10,488 nt of DNA from Baffinella frigidus (Eukaryota > Cryptophyceae > Cryptomonadales > Baffinellaceae), in assembly GCA_026770585.1 (NCBI GenBank), contig MU646797.1, positions 130,199-140,686 of the forward strand, in the 5' to 3' direction. The position numbers and the translations under genes were made by a program. Shown piece after piece: positions 9,101-10,445 of the stretch (position 1 is the stretch's first letter; the number at the start of each line of letters is the position of its first letter). Under the pieces are notes generated by a model, which was given only the letters and a program-made list of their open reading frames with translations, was not told the origin of the DNA and did not search any database.

Positions 9101-10418
9101 TCTGATACTTCGGGGAGATCTTCGATGTTGCCAAGTGCAACGGTAAAAAAACAAAAGTGCGTTTCAAAACCAGTTTCAGCTATCCTGATTTCATGCGGTT
9201 CCTCTTGCTGAACGTCTCAAAGCAAAAGTGGAACCTCCGTTAACTTAAGGCAACGGAGAAGAAGGCTACGTTTCCTCCGGTGTAACCCGAGGAAACGTGA
9301 CCCTCAGTACGAATCATGCAACCGACAACGGTACAGTGGTGGTAGGTAGGCCTAATGTAGCATGACCGGGCAGTCATGCTACACGCTACATTAGGGCTTA
9401 TGCATTAGGGTATTGGTAGCCCTAAGGATTTTGCACTTTGGGACCTTACCCGCCGCGCTACATCTGGGCTCGTGCGATATTGAGGCTACGCTACATTAGC
9501 TTACCCACGCAGGGCCCTTCGGGGTGGTATTCCAGGGTCGCCCTTTGAGCCGTTGGGTCGCCCTTGGAGCTGTTTTCTTCCCAAAATTGACTTGGAATAC
9601 CCCCCCCTCCAGTCCTGCGTGGATCCGCTGTACCGCGAGAGGCCAGAACAGAAAGGCGTTTTGTGGGACGAAATCGTCCCGGGTTATGTTCTGTCCCGCA
9701 GCCATGGTTCCAGTGAGGTGCTTGCTTGTCTCCGGAGGGCAGTCGACTCGTGAAACGGGTGGGTCTTGGAACACGTAAAAGTCGTCTGGGCGAACACTTT
9801 AGACGTTGTCTGAACCAGTGTGACTAACACACCTTCGCCCCCCCTCCCCCCGGCCGACACCTTCGCCCCGTGCTCAAGCAGCAGAAGCTCCAACGCCGCG
9901 CGACCCTCATGCGCGGCGTGATGTTAGTTGTACATATGTACATGTACATATGTACAACTAACTGCAGCGGCGTGGCTCCAGTGTTGTCTCCGGCCGTACA
10001 ACTGTACACGTAACTGTAGATTGTGCAAGTAATGCGCGGCGTGGCACCAACGCCGCGCATACAACTGTACGACTTACTTACATCTGCACCCCCCTACAAC
10101 CTTGCAACTGTGCAACGGTACAACGGTACAACGGTACAACGGTACAACTGTACAACTGCACGACTTACTGTACATCTGTACAACTAACTATACATCTGTA
10201 CAACCGGCTGTACAACCAACTGTACAACTAACTGTACAACTATGCAACTAACTGTACAACTGTCACGCGGCAGACACGTGCGGCGTGACACCCTACACCC
10301 TGAACCCTGAAACCTAAACCCAAACCCCAAACCCCAAACCCCAAACCCCAAACCGCAGACACGTGCGACAACTGTCAGACGAAGCGGACTGGGACCGGAG
10401 AGAAAACCGACGTCACGG
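75..10418 (+). CDS. RECQ: BLM-type RecQ DNA helicase, central to C-terminal part, nine exons (partial at both ends)
   Basis: RecQ helicases are ATP-driven 3'-5' nuclear DNA helicases that act in recombination and repair. Nine exons on this strand match the family in order: GIVYCLSK (motif IV region), YHAGL, VVVATIA + FGMGINKPDVR (motif V), YYQESGRAGRDGK (motif VI with its arginine finger), ILYYSYSDK, TRENLNSM + VSYC (RecQ-Ct), CRRRL...YFGEDF...CN, then TCDNC. Exon phases agree at all eight junctions (0,2,2,2,0,0,0,1). The joined frame has no stop over about 191 codons, close to the corresponding stretch of human BLM (about 200). Zinc ligands expected from the family are the Cys codons at 7919, 7991, 10364 and 10373. 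Asn replaces the usual Asp in GMGIDKP. The Walker A and DEAH motifs must lie upstream. Splice sites are predicted, not proven; family assignment is very secure. Confidence 0.93.
156..281. mobile_element. C-family MITE copy 1
   Basis: 126-bp non-coding element with terminal inverted repeats CCACGCCAGATT / AATCTGGCGTGG. Its interior has a perfect 10-bp-arm hairpin (226-235 with 238-247, AAACCCTATC). It is the same length as copy 2 (715-840). No transposase. Its left end lies three bases inside the intron 1 donor. Confidence 0.75.
345..391 (+). repeat. Dispersed 47-bp repeat, also inverted at 9208-9256
   Basis: The block around GAGGTTCCACTTTTGCTTTG (365-384) recurs in reverse complement in intron 8, with matching flanks on both sides. 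It is probably a fragment of another small element. Confidence 0.6.
446..459 (+). pseudogene. Echo of exon 1 donor edge
   Basis: CAGCTCAAGAAG followed by GTGCCG repeats the last 12 bases of exon 1 and its donor (CAGCTCAAGAAG|GTCCCA). It is short, so chance cannot be excluded alone. It fits the pattern seen at six other exons. Confidence 0.5.
510..670. mobile_element. A'-family MITE copy 1
   Basis: 161-bp foldback element. The left end CCACACTGCGGACTTCCAAG pairs with the right end, which reads CTTCGTAGCCCTCTGTGTGG. The interior has a GGGCAC-tga-GTGCCC hairpin (628-642). It is closely related along its whole length to 5780-5941. No coding capacity. Confidence 0.82.
715..840. mobile_element. 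C-family MITE copy 2
   Basis: 126 bp, TIRs CCACGCCAGAaaGCTCGA / TCGAGccCTCTGGCGTGG. It has an internal hairpin CTAAAGT-c-ACTTTAG. Same length and end sequence as 156-281, but a different interior. Confidence 0.75.
881..923 (+). repeat. 43-bp direct repeat shared with 5052-5094
   Basis: Two copies, in introns 1 and 6, differ at about 4 of 43 positions (core TGTATTGTG then GTGAGCCGAG). No function is visible. Confidence 0.7.
1117..1169 (+). CDS. RECQ: RecQ exon 2 (YHAGL block)
   Basis: Codes for EGINAAPYHAGLDDTTR plus two bases. YHAGL is a RecQ signature in lobe 2. The acceptor is TTTTCCAG|GAG. No GT exists near the end of the homology. The only site giving the right phase is CGCAG|GCGCTT, a GC donor, which creates an Arg codon with the first base of exon 3 and restores the family spacing to QQRWSDD. 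The same GCGCTTGCC is kept in the second copy at 1748. Confidence 0.88.
1180..1362 (+). repeat. Telomere-like tract with higher-order unit
   Basis: CCCTAAA then a run of CCCTAGA heptamers, followed twice by CCCTAGAACTTAA, TCCCAAACCCT and a GCGCGC block (near 1255-1290 and 1322-1355). The same sub-unit recurs at about 1884-1915 without the full GCGCGC. Confidence 0.85.
1404..1636. mobile_element. Nested foldback MITE
   Basis: The outer arms 1404-1439 and 1601-1636 are about 36-bp inverted repeats (TTAATAGGGCAACGGCCT...). Inside, 1419-1477 pairs with 1498-1556 as a 59-bp arm hairpin with about 3 mismatches and a 20-base loop. The left part (TGGGGTAGTTAGG) is shared by three arms, so the outer right arm looks like a second copy of the inner one. 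Non-coding. Confidence 0.85.
1748..1784 (+). pseudogene. Partial copy of exon 2 (3' part plus donor)
   Basis: 37 bases match the 3' two thirds of exon 2 and run across its donor into GCGCTTGCC. It would read AGLDDNIR, so it differs by a few substitutions but stays open. The 5' part with YH is missing; the match begins after an AATAG that could act as an acceptor. Confidence 0.85.
1786..1910 (+). repeat. Telomere-like CCCTAAA/CCCTAGA tract
   Basis: C-rich strand on the sense strand. The order CTCAAAC, CCCTAAA, CCCTAGA, CTTAAAATCCCAAA repeats that of 1180-1290, so this tract and the exon 2 copy before it probably duplicated together. Confidence 0.85.
1940..2078 (+). mobile_element. A-family MITE copy 1
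   Basis: 139-bp element with TIRs CCACACGGTGGACTACG / CGTAGCTCACCGTGTGG. It has a subterminal AAAGTCAACTTGCC block and an internal hairpin CCCCAGA-a-TCTGGGG (2034-2048). Related copies: 8017-8153, 8957-9094 and, inverted and truncated, near 6806-6895. Confidence 0.85.
2424..2480 (+). CDS. RECQ: RecQ exon 3 (motif V start)
   Basis: Starts at GTGTGCAG|G and reads LNQQRWSDDKIDVVVATI plus GC, ending at the donor GTGAGC. This is the conserved W...(V/I)VVATIA strand leading into motif V. Phase 2 at both ends. The intron just before it ends in two CCCTAAA units. A near-complete second copy lies 140 bp downstream. Confidence 0.92.
2578..2618 (+). repeat. Fragment of A'-family MITE interior
   Basis: GACCCTACGCTAGGCAACCC and the following GTAGGGGCATAGG match the interior of 510-670 and 5780-5941 (around 560-597). 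It lies directly against exon copy 3b and supplies its candidate TAG acceptor. Confidence 0.7.
2619..2669 (+). CDS. RECQ: Second copy of exon 3 (3b), possible alternative exon
   Basis: From 2622 it repeats exon 3 almost exactly (CAACAGTGGAGCGACGACAA...), coding QQWSDDKIDVVVATI with mainly synonymous change and the donor GTGGGC. If the TAG at 2616-2618 is the acceptor, the exon is 51 bp, enters in phase 2 and leaves in phase 2. It could therefore replace exon 3, or follow it, without breaking the frame. The acceptor is poor (purine-rich upstream), so it may instead be silent. Confidence 0.5.
2676..2979 (+). repeat. CCCTGAA / CCCTGCA heptamer tract (about 40 units)
   Basis: Starts as CCCTAAA-like, then a strict 7-bp period in which the sixth base is A or C. 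It includes two runs of seven consecutive CCCTGCA units, each bordered by CCCTGAA pairs. Its opposite strand gives long low-complexity open frames (GAGCRVQ-type) that are not genes. Confidence 0.93.
2980..3060 (+). pseudogene. Degenerate exon 3 donor edge plus following intron (3c)
   Basis: ACCATCGC|GTGAGCACCCTACT and the next 40 or so bases to ATTCCCAGCACGGCTGTAA repeat 2473-2538 with about six changes. The exon part upstream (2980-2994) is decayed. This shows the duplicated unit spans the exon-intron junction. Confidence 0.85.
3127..3159 (+). repeat. Solo right end of C-family MITE
   Basis: CGATCTACCCCCTCCAGCAG followed by TCTGGCGTGG is nearly identical to the right end of 3325-3447. No matching left end is seen close by. 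Confidence 0.7.
3160..3183 (+). repeat. Echo of exon 4 acceptor edge without the exon
   Basis: TGAACCCTCAACCCGAAACCAG matches the last 22 bases of intron 3 (one change). It is followed by GTAAAGC rather than by the exon 4 sequence. Confidence 0.75.
3325..3447. mobile_element. C-family MITE copy 3
   Basis: 123 bp. The left end CCAAGCCAGAGTCCTGGAAG pairs with the right end CCAGCAGTCTGGCGTGG. The left half closely matches 156-281 (CCAAAAGTC block) and, inverted, 4081-4151. Confidence 0.72.
3594..3638 (+). CDS. RECQ: RecQ exon 4 (motif V, GMGI.KPDVR)
   Basis: 45 bp coding FGMGINKPDVRYVI plus CA. Acceptor CCAG|G, donor CCA|GTGCGA. The split His codon (CA|T) with exon 5 gives RYVIH, the family consensus, which strongly supports both splice sites. 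Asn replaces the usual Asp in GIDKP. Confidence 0.94.
3645..3975 (+). repeat. Variant telomere-like tract (CCCCAAA, CCCGAAA, CCCGAAT)
   Basis: Interrupted period-7 array, C-rich on the sense strand, with variants grouped: CCCCAAA near 3647-3675, ATCCCGA near 3679-3780, CCCGAAA near 3786-3830, CCCTGAA near 3880-3910. Confidence 0.88.
3932..3948 (+). pseudogene. Echo of exon 4 donor edge
   Basis: GTCATCCA|GTGTGACTCCCC then AAACCCC repeats GTCATCCA|GTGCGAAACCCC at the end of exon 4 and the start of intron 4. Confidence 0.7.
4003..4044 (+). pseudogene. Copy of exon 5 acceptor edge and first 28 bases (5-i)
   Basis: AACCCTTGCACAG|CGAGAGC and on through GGAGGGG match 4187-4225 with three changes, coding the ESMPKSMEG equivalent. 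It breaks off just before the YYQESGRAGRDG codons. The acceptor CAG is kept. Confidence 0.88.
4081..4151 (-). mobile_element. Inverted fragment of C-family element
   Basis: The reverse complement reads CAAAGCCAGAGTCTGGGAAG..., matching the left ends at 3325 and 156, including CCCTCAAGGCAGTGG and TTTTCAAAAGT. The other terminus is missing. Confidence 0.7.
4198..4264 (+). CDS. RECQ: RecQ exon 5 (motif VI, QESGRAGRDG)
   Basis: Codes for (H)ESMPKSMEGYYQESGRAG then RDGK. This is helicase motif VI, whose arginines contact ATP and couple hydrolysis to movement. Acceptor GCCCAG|T, donor AAG|GTCAAA. Three partial copies surround it (4003, 4347, 4489), each with a different part missing. Only this one carries the whole motif with a matching phase. 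Confidence 0.95.
4267..4350 (+). repeat. CCT/TCC-rich microsatellite
   Basis: Triplet and hexamer mixtures (CCTCCT, CATCCT, CTTCCT) ending in seven or more TCC units. It lies between exon 5 and its copy 5-ii. Confidence 0.9.
4347..4401 (+). pseudogene. Exon 5 copy with internal deletion (5-ii)
   Basis: CCCTTGCACATCGAAAGCAT GCC keeps the exon's 5' edge. About 20 bases coding SMEGYYQ are gone and frame is lost. GGGGCGCGCTGGGCGAGACG then keeps the 3' edge with the donor AAG|GTCAAA. Confidence 0.9.
4475..4490 (+). repeat. TTTAGGGTGCGCGCCT motif, copy 1
   Basis: A 16-bp motif that fuses the G-strand telomere unit to GCGCGCC. Further copies: 4634-4649, 7265-7280 and, degenerate, 7852-7866. It marks the few places where the G-rich unit is on the sense strand. 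Confidence 0.75.
4489..4523 (+). pseudogene. Exon 5 3' half plus donor (5-iii)
   Basis: CAAGAGTCGGGGCGCGCTGG and on to GACGGGAAG|GTTCAC is the QESGRAGRDGK half, in frame and open, preceded by telomere-like sequence with no acceptor CAG. Confidence 0.9.
4634..4649 (+). repeat. TTTAGGGTGCGCGCCT motif, copy 2
   Basis: Identical to copy 1. It is followed shortly by ACCCTGAACCC, so G-rich and C-rich heptamers face each other across the GCGCGCC block. Confidence 0.75.
4659..4930 (+). repeat. Telomere-like CCCTGAA/CCCTAAA tract
   Basis: Degenerate period-7 array (CCCTGAA, CCCTAAA, CCCTCAA, CCCTGTA, CCCTACA), C-rich on the sense strand, running almost to the exon 6 acceptor. Confidence 0.9.
4939..5019 (+). 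CDS. RECQ: RecQ exon 6 (end of lobe 2, start of RecQ-Ct)
   Basis: 81 bp coding PAKCILYYSYSDKVTHESMA then VNDYEQK. The C.L.Y.Y.D block follows GRAGRDG(K) directly in RecQ proteins and leads into the zinc module. Acceptor GCGCAG|CCT, donor AAG|GTGCCT, phase 0 both ends. No clear partial copy of this exon was found. Confidence 0.93.
5052..5094 (+). repeat. 43-bp repeat, second copy
   Basis: Matches 881-923 with about four substitutions. Its first bases (CGACTATG) also resemble the end of exon 6 (CGACTATGAGCAAAAG); that similarity is too short to call an exon copy. Confidence 0.7.
5155..5215. repeat. Direct and inverted repeat cluster
   Basis: AAGTGGATTAGGTACCAC and AAGTGGGTTAGGTACCAC are tandem. 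They are followed by CTAATCCACCCACTTAG, which can pair back with them around the palindromic GGTACC. Confidence 0.75.
5332..5472. mobile_element. CCCACTTAGC-end MITE
   Basis: 141-bp element with ends CCCACTTAGCAGCC and GGGCGCTACTAAGTGGG. It has an internal hairpin CCCCGGA-aa-TCCGGGG (5428-5443). Related end sequences lie at about 5126 and 5206. Confidence 0.65.
5543..5681. mobile_element. E-family full-length foldback, copy 1
   Basis: Arms of about 60 bp from TTATCCGGGGAAA to TTTCCCCGGATAA, with CATTTGATT, CAATGAAAATTACT and CAC blocks on each side of a TTACTAGTAA centre. Related to 8357-8482 and 8667-8790 mainly in the central part. Confidence 0.82.
5780..5941. mobile_element. A'-family MITE copy 2
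   Basis: 162 bp, TIRs CCACACAGCGGACTTCGAAG / CTTCGTAGCCCGCTGTGTGG. The hairpin CGGGCA...TGCCCG (5898-5914) replaces GGGCAC-tga-GTGCCC of copy 1. It abuts the D element, seven bases away. Confidence 0.85.
5949..6127. mobile_element. D-family MITE with central palindrome
   Basis: 179 bp. TIRs of 26 bp (25 matches) beginning CACACGAGGCTATCCATG. Flanked by ATCC on both sides (5945-5948, 6128-6131), a possible 4-bp target duplication. The centre is the 20-bp-arm palindrome 6006-6047. Its right end is 32 bp from the exon 7 acceptor. Confidence 0.85.
6006..6047. repeat. 42-bp near-perfect palindrome
   Basis: TGATCACGTTTCCGTACGGA, a 2-base spacer (TG), then its exact reverse complement. It lies at the centre of the D element and would extrude as a perfect 20-bp stem. 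Confidence 0.95.
6160..6219 (+). CDS. RECQ: RecQ exon 7 (RecQ-Ct helix before zinc module)
   Basis: 60 bp coding GRSQQAQKNLERTRENLNSM, phase 0 at both ends (TTGCAG|GGG, ATG|GTGCGC). TRE..L.SMV.YC is typical of the BLM branch just before the first zinc Cys. No partial copies were recognised. Confidence 0.9.
6533..6723. mobile_element. CCACNCGAGAATGC-end MITE
   Basis: 191 bp with TIRs CCACCCGAGAATGCTAGAGA / the right end ending CAGCATTCTCGTGTGG. The first bases (CCACACGAG) resemble the D-family end. The interior is AT-rich and non-coding. Confidence 0.7.
6806..6895 (-). mobile_element. Truncated A-family MITE, inverted
   Basis: The reverse complement begins CCACACGGTGGACTACGGGC and follows the family through AAAAGTCAACTTGCCC and TTTGGTCACGTAACAC. 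It breaks at the position of the internal hairpin. Beyond the break (6774-6805) the sequence matches that downstream of exon copy 8b (GGCTGGTGGGG, GCATAC, TGGCGG). Confidence 0.8.
6986..7136. repeat. Large foldback, 52-bp arms
   Basis: 6986-7037 pairs with 7085-7136 with five mismatches (core TCGTCCCACCTCTCCCCTGG). The 47-base spacer includes a G11 run. The right end runs into the A'-family terminus at 7142. Confidence 0.9.
7142..7168 (+). mobile_element. Solo A'-family left end
   Basis: CCACACAGCGGACTACAAAG then GGATTTC matches the left TIR of 5780-5941. The rest is absent. It lies 30 bp upstream of the exon 8a acceptor. Confidence 0.75.
7199..7253 (+). pseudogene. Exon 8 copy 8a (5' two thirds, with good acceptor)
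   Basis: GATTTCAG|GTGAGC, then VSYCNNSRKCRRRLQLLD. Residues differ from 8e (CNNSRKC against CDNSYEC) but are all family-like. After LLD it runs into GTTCATTAGG and lacks YFGE and the second zinc Cys. It could be a truncated duplicate, or an alternative exon ending at a GTTCAT donor, which would break the zinc module. Confidence 0.8.
7254..7321 (+). repeat. Intron unit duplicated before exon 8b and 8e
   Basis: GTTCATTAGGATTTAGGGTG through AACCCTAAACCTTA to CCCTATGG recurs at 7836-7909 before the complete exon, ending CCCTATAG|GTGAGC. It includes the TTTAGGGTGCGCGCCT motif (7265-7280). Confidence 0.85.
7322..7351 (+). pseudogene. Exon 8 left-half copy 8b
   Basis: GTGAGCTACGAATGCCGCCG GGGGCTG keeps VSY and ECRRGL but has lost the CDNSY codons. 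The match stops at CTG|GTGGGG, the same point as 8c. Confidence 0.85.
7394..7500. repeat. Imperfect foldback centred on TACCTTGATA-c-TATCAAGGTA
   Basis: A perfect 10-bp-arm core (about 7436-7456) is extended outward by matching GAGATG, GCGTT and GACCCG blocks on both sides. Non-coding. Confidence 0.7.
7504..7543 (+). pseudogene. Exon 8 left-half copy 8c
   Basis: GCTCTGCGACAGTAACTACG AGTGCCGCCGGAGGCTG codes LCDSNYECRRRL, one codon different in arrangement from 8e, then CTG|GTGGGG. The acceptor side has decayed. Confidence 0.85.
7672..7731 (+). pseudogene. Exon 8 copy 8d, broken by insertion and stop
   Basis: GGCGGTTCAG|GTGAGCTGCTGCGACGAC is a good acceptor and start. A short insertion then brings TAG into frame before GAGTGCCGCCGCCGGCTGCA resumes the exon. 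Confidence 0.85.
7783..7909 (+). repeat. Repeated GACGGTTCATT units and C/G tract before exon 8e
   Basis: Follows a G12 run (7771-7782). CTTGACGGTTCATTAGGA, GGCGGTTCATTAGA and CCTTGACGGTTCATTCAGA are three successive versions of the sequence after exon 8a. They lead through a TAGGGTGTGCGC motif (7852-7866) and CCCTAAACC to the acceptor CCCTATAG. Confidence 0.75.
7910..7997 (+). CDS. RECQ: RecQ exon 8, complete copy 8e (zinc module)
   Basis: 88 bp, CCCTATAG|GTG to ACA|GTAACC, coding VSYCDNSYECRRRLQLL then YFGEDFKASLCN plus one base. It carries the first zinc Cys (YC), the conserved CRR, YFGE with the usual five residues between CRR and YFGE, and the second zinc Cys (CN). Of about ten related sequences in 7199-9147 only this one is unbroken from acceptor to donor and joins in phase to exon 7 (SM|VSYC) and exon 9 (CNN|TCDNC). 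Confidence 0.9.
8017..8153 (+). mobile_element. A-family MITE copy 2
   Basis: 137 bp, left end CACACGATGGATTACGG, right end TTCGTGGCCCACCGAGTGG. The internal hairpin is the 14-bp palindrome CGCTAAATTTAGCG, different in sequence from the other copies. It begins 20 bases after the exon 8e donor. Confidence 0.82.
8212..8230. repeat. Hairpin TCGTCGGGG-c-CCCCGACGA
   Basis: Perfect 9-bp arms with a single-base centre. No T-run follows, and nothing suggests a terminator in this context. Confidence 0.85.
8272..8350 (+). pseudogene. Exon 8 right-half copy 8f with donor and following intron
   Basis: GCCATGCAGCGTCAG then a reading NFGNFNTALCN and the donor A|GTACGTGCC CCATCGCCC. It is the YFGE.F...CN half with Y and E lost. 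The same flanks (GCCATGCAG before, CCCATCGCCCGCACGATTT after) surround 8h. Confidence 0.82.
8357..8482. mobile_element. E-family foldback, copy 2
   Basis: Arms begin AAACTGATTTA / TAAATCAGTTT. Inner blocks TTACTGCAC and GTGTAGTAA flank a TTACTAGTGA centre. It sits directly after the tail of exon copy 8f. Confidence 0.8.
8484..8564 (+). pseudogene. Exon 8 right-half copy 8g
   Basis: ATTCTACGCGGAAGAGATTG TAG precedes CTCCAGTACTTCGGGGAG, reading LQYFGENFIAA. The bases for LCN and the donor are deleted and the sequence jumps to CCCCATCGCCCGCACGATTT. Confidence 0.85.
8580..8661 (+). pseudogene. Exon 8 right-half copy 8h, intact from AG to GT
   Basis: GCCATGCAG|CTCCAGTACTTC reads LQYFGENFYAALCS and ends at A|GTACGT. 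It keeps the exon 9 phase and the zinc Cys, with Ser for Asn after it. It looks like a usable short exon, but it would need a left half ending in phase 0, as 8b and 8c do (CTG|GTGGGG). Confidence 0.82.
8667..8790. mobile_element. E-family foldback, copy 3
   Basis: Arms GCAAAAGTACAAAATAATTG / ...AGCATTTTGC around a centre ATACTAGTAAT, with TTTACTACACGATT and TTGTAGTCAATTT inner blocks. It occupies the same place after 8h that copy 2 has after 8f. Confidence 0.78.
8797..8836 (+). pseudogene. Exon 8 remnant 8i
   Basis: GGATTCTACGCAGAAGGAC then AGTAATTCGGGGA matches the lead-in and start of 8g (ATTCTACGCGGAAG...AGTACTTCGGGGA). Decayed and too short to code. Confidence 0.7.
8957..9094 (+). mobile_element. 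A-family MITE copy 3
   Basis: 138 bp, left end CCACGCGGTGGACTACG, right end CGTAGCCCACCGTGTG. The hairpin CCCCGGA-a-TCCGGGG (9050-9064) is at the position of CCCCAGA-a-TCTGGGG in copy 1. Exon remnant 8j begins four bases after its end. Confidence 0.86.
9099..9147 (+). pseudogene. Exon 8 right-half copy 8j
   Basis: CTCTGATACTTCGGGGAGAT reads YFGEIFDVAKCN and ends G|GTAAAA in the right phase for exon 9. A TGA stands in frame directly before the Tyr, and no AG lies between them. It cannot extend the reading frame unless spliced inside the TGA. Confidence 0.82.
9208..9256 (-). repeat. Inverted copy of the dispersed 47-bp repeat
   Basis: The reverse complement of GTCTCAAAGCAAAAGTGGAA and its flanks matches 345-391 of intron 1. 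Confidence 0.65.
9268..9298. repeat. Hairpin ACGTTTCCTC...GAGGAAACGT
   Basis: Perfect 10-bp arms with an 11-base loop. The stem resembles the outer stem of 6006-6047 (CACGTTTCC). Confidence 0.85.
9351..9395. repeat. CTACATTAGG foldback
   Basis: CCTAATGTAGCATGAC pairs with GTCATGCTAC and then with CTACATTAGG a few bases on. Further single copies of GCTACATTAG lie to 9499. Confidence 0.85.
9535..9574 (+). repeat. Tandem 20-bp repeat, two units
   Basis: GGGTCGCCCTTTGAGCCGTT and GGGTCGCCCTTGGAGCTGTT. A GGTATTCC/GGAATACC inverted pair frames them (about 9526-9533 and 9595-9602). Confidence 0.85.
9643..9694. repeat. Hairpin GGGACGA-aa-TCGTCCC with outer AGAACA/TGTTCT
   Basis: The 16-bp core (9665-9680) is perfect apart from the AA centre. 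The surrounding open frames on both strands (about 9496-9780) are shadows of this inverted repeat and match no family recognised here. Confidence 0.7.
9893..9919. repeat. ACGCCGCGC...GCGCGGCGT hairpin, copy 1
   Basis: Perfect 9-bp GC arms with a 9-base loop. It is the first of two such modules either side of the 40-bp palindrome. Confidence 0.88.
9923..9962. repeat. 40-bp perfect palindrome
   Basis: GTTAGTTGTACATATGTACA followed at once by its exact reverse complement. It is built from the same GTACA words as the satellite downstream. Confidence 0.97.
10032..10060. repeat. ATGCGCGGCGT...ACGCCGCGCAT hairpin, copy 2
   Basis: Perfect 11-bp arms with a 7-base loop, opposite in order to copy 1. 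Confidence 0.9.
10095..10260 (+). repeat. GTACAACT/GTACAACG satellite
   Basis: Period-8 units (AACGGTAC, AACTGTAC) grading into 10-12-bp variants with added CTAA or CCAA. It resumes at 10446 on the other side of exon 9. Confidence 0.92.
10274..10300 (+). pseudogene. Exon 9 copy with interior deletion
   Basis: GCAG|ACACGTGCG keeps the acceptor and first nine bases, then GCGTGACACCCTACACCCTG resembles the 3' end and donor side of exon 9 (GACGTCACGGG...CCCTACACCCG). About 40 internal bases are missing. Confidence 0.75.
10301..10355 (+). repeat. CCCCAAA heptamer tract before exon 9
   Basis: CCCTGAA then CCCAAAC/CCCCAAA units directly upstream of the acceptor AACCGCAG. Confidence 0.88.
10359..10418 (+). 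CDS. RECQ: RecQ exon 9 (CDNC zinc ligands)
   Basis: 60 bp, CCGCAG|AC then TCDNCQTKRTGTGEKTDVT. TCDNC supplies the last two zinc Cys. The (R/K)TDVT ending matches the BLM branch, where DVTD follows. The donor G|GTCTGT gives phase 1 and would allow that Asp. The alternative is read-through to GLSLHPNK and TAA at 10442, overlapping AATAAATAAA, which would end the protein right after the zinc module. Confidence 0.9.
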
Positions 10419-10435
10419 GTCTGTCCCTACACCCG

Positions 10436-10445
10436 AATAAATAAA
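10436..10445 (+). promoter_or_regulatory. Possible poly(A) signal AATAAATAAA
   Basis: Two overlapping AATAAA hexamers 18 bases after the exon 9 donor, in frame with the stop TAA at 10442. Meaningful only if exon 9 is terminal in some transcripts. AT-rich words occur by chance, and many algae do not use AATAAA. Confidence 0.25.

Larger units (their letters stand above)
7998..10358 (+). other. Intron 8 (2361 bp)
   Basis: The longest intron. First half: two A-family MITEs, two E-family foldbacks and right-half exon 8 copies 8f-8j. Second half (9148-10358): hairpins, a 20-bp tandem repeat, GCGCGGCGT inverted repeats, a 40-bp palindrome, GTACAACT-type satellite, an exon 9 fragment and CCCCAAA units ending in AACCGCAG. 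Confidence 0.75.

Noticed and set aside
9099-9147. 8j as the genuine downstream part of exon 8
   Set aside because: A TGA precedes YFGE in frame with no usable acceptor between, while 8e is complete from acceptor to donor.
9496-9780. Overlapping open frames on both strands
   Set aside because: Both are explained by inverted repeats (GGTATTCC/GGAATACC, GGGACGA/TCGTCCC). No family match was recognised.
10095-10260. CRISPR-like spaced repeats
   Set aside because: The period is 8-12 bp with no unique spacers, in a eukaryotic intron; it is a simple satellite.
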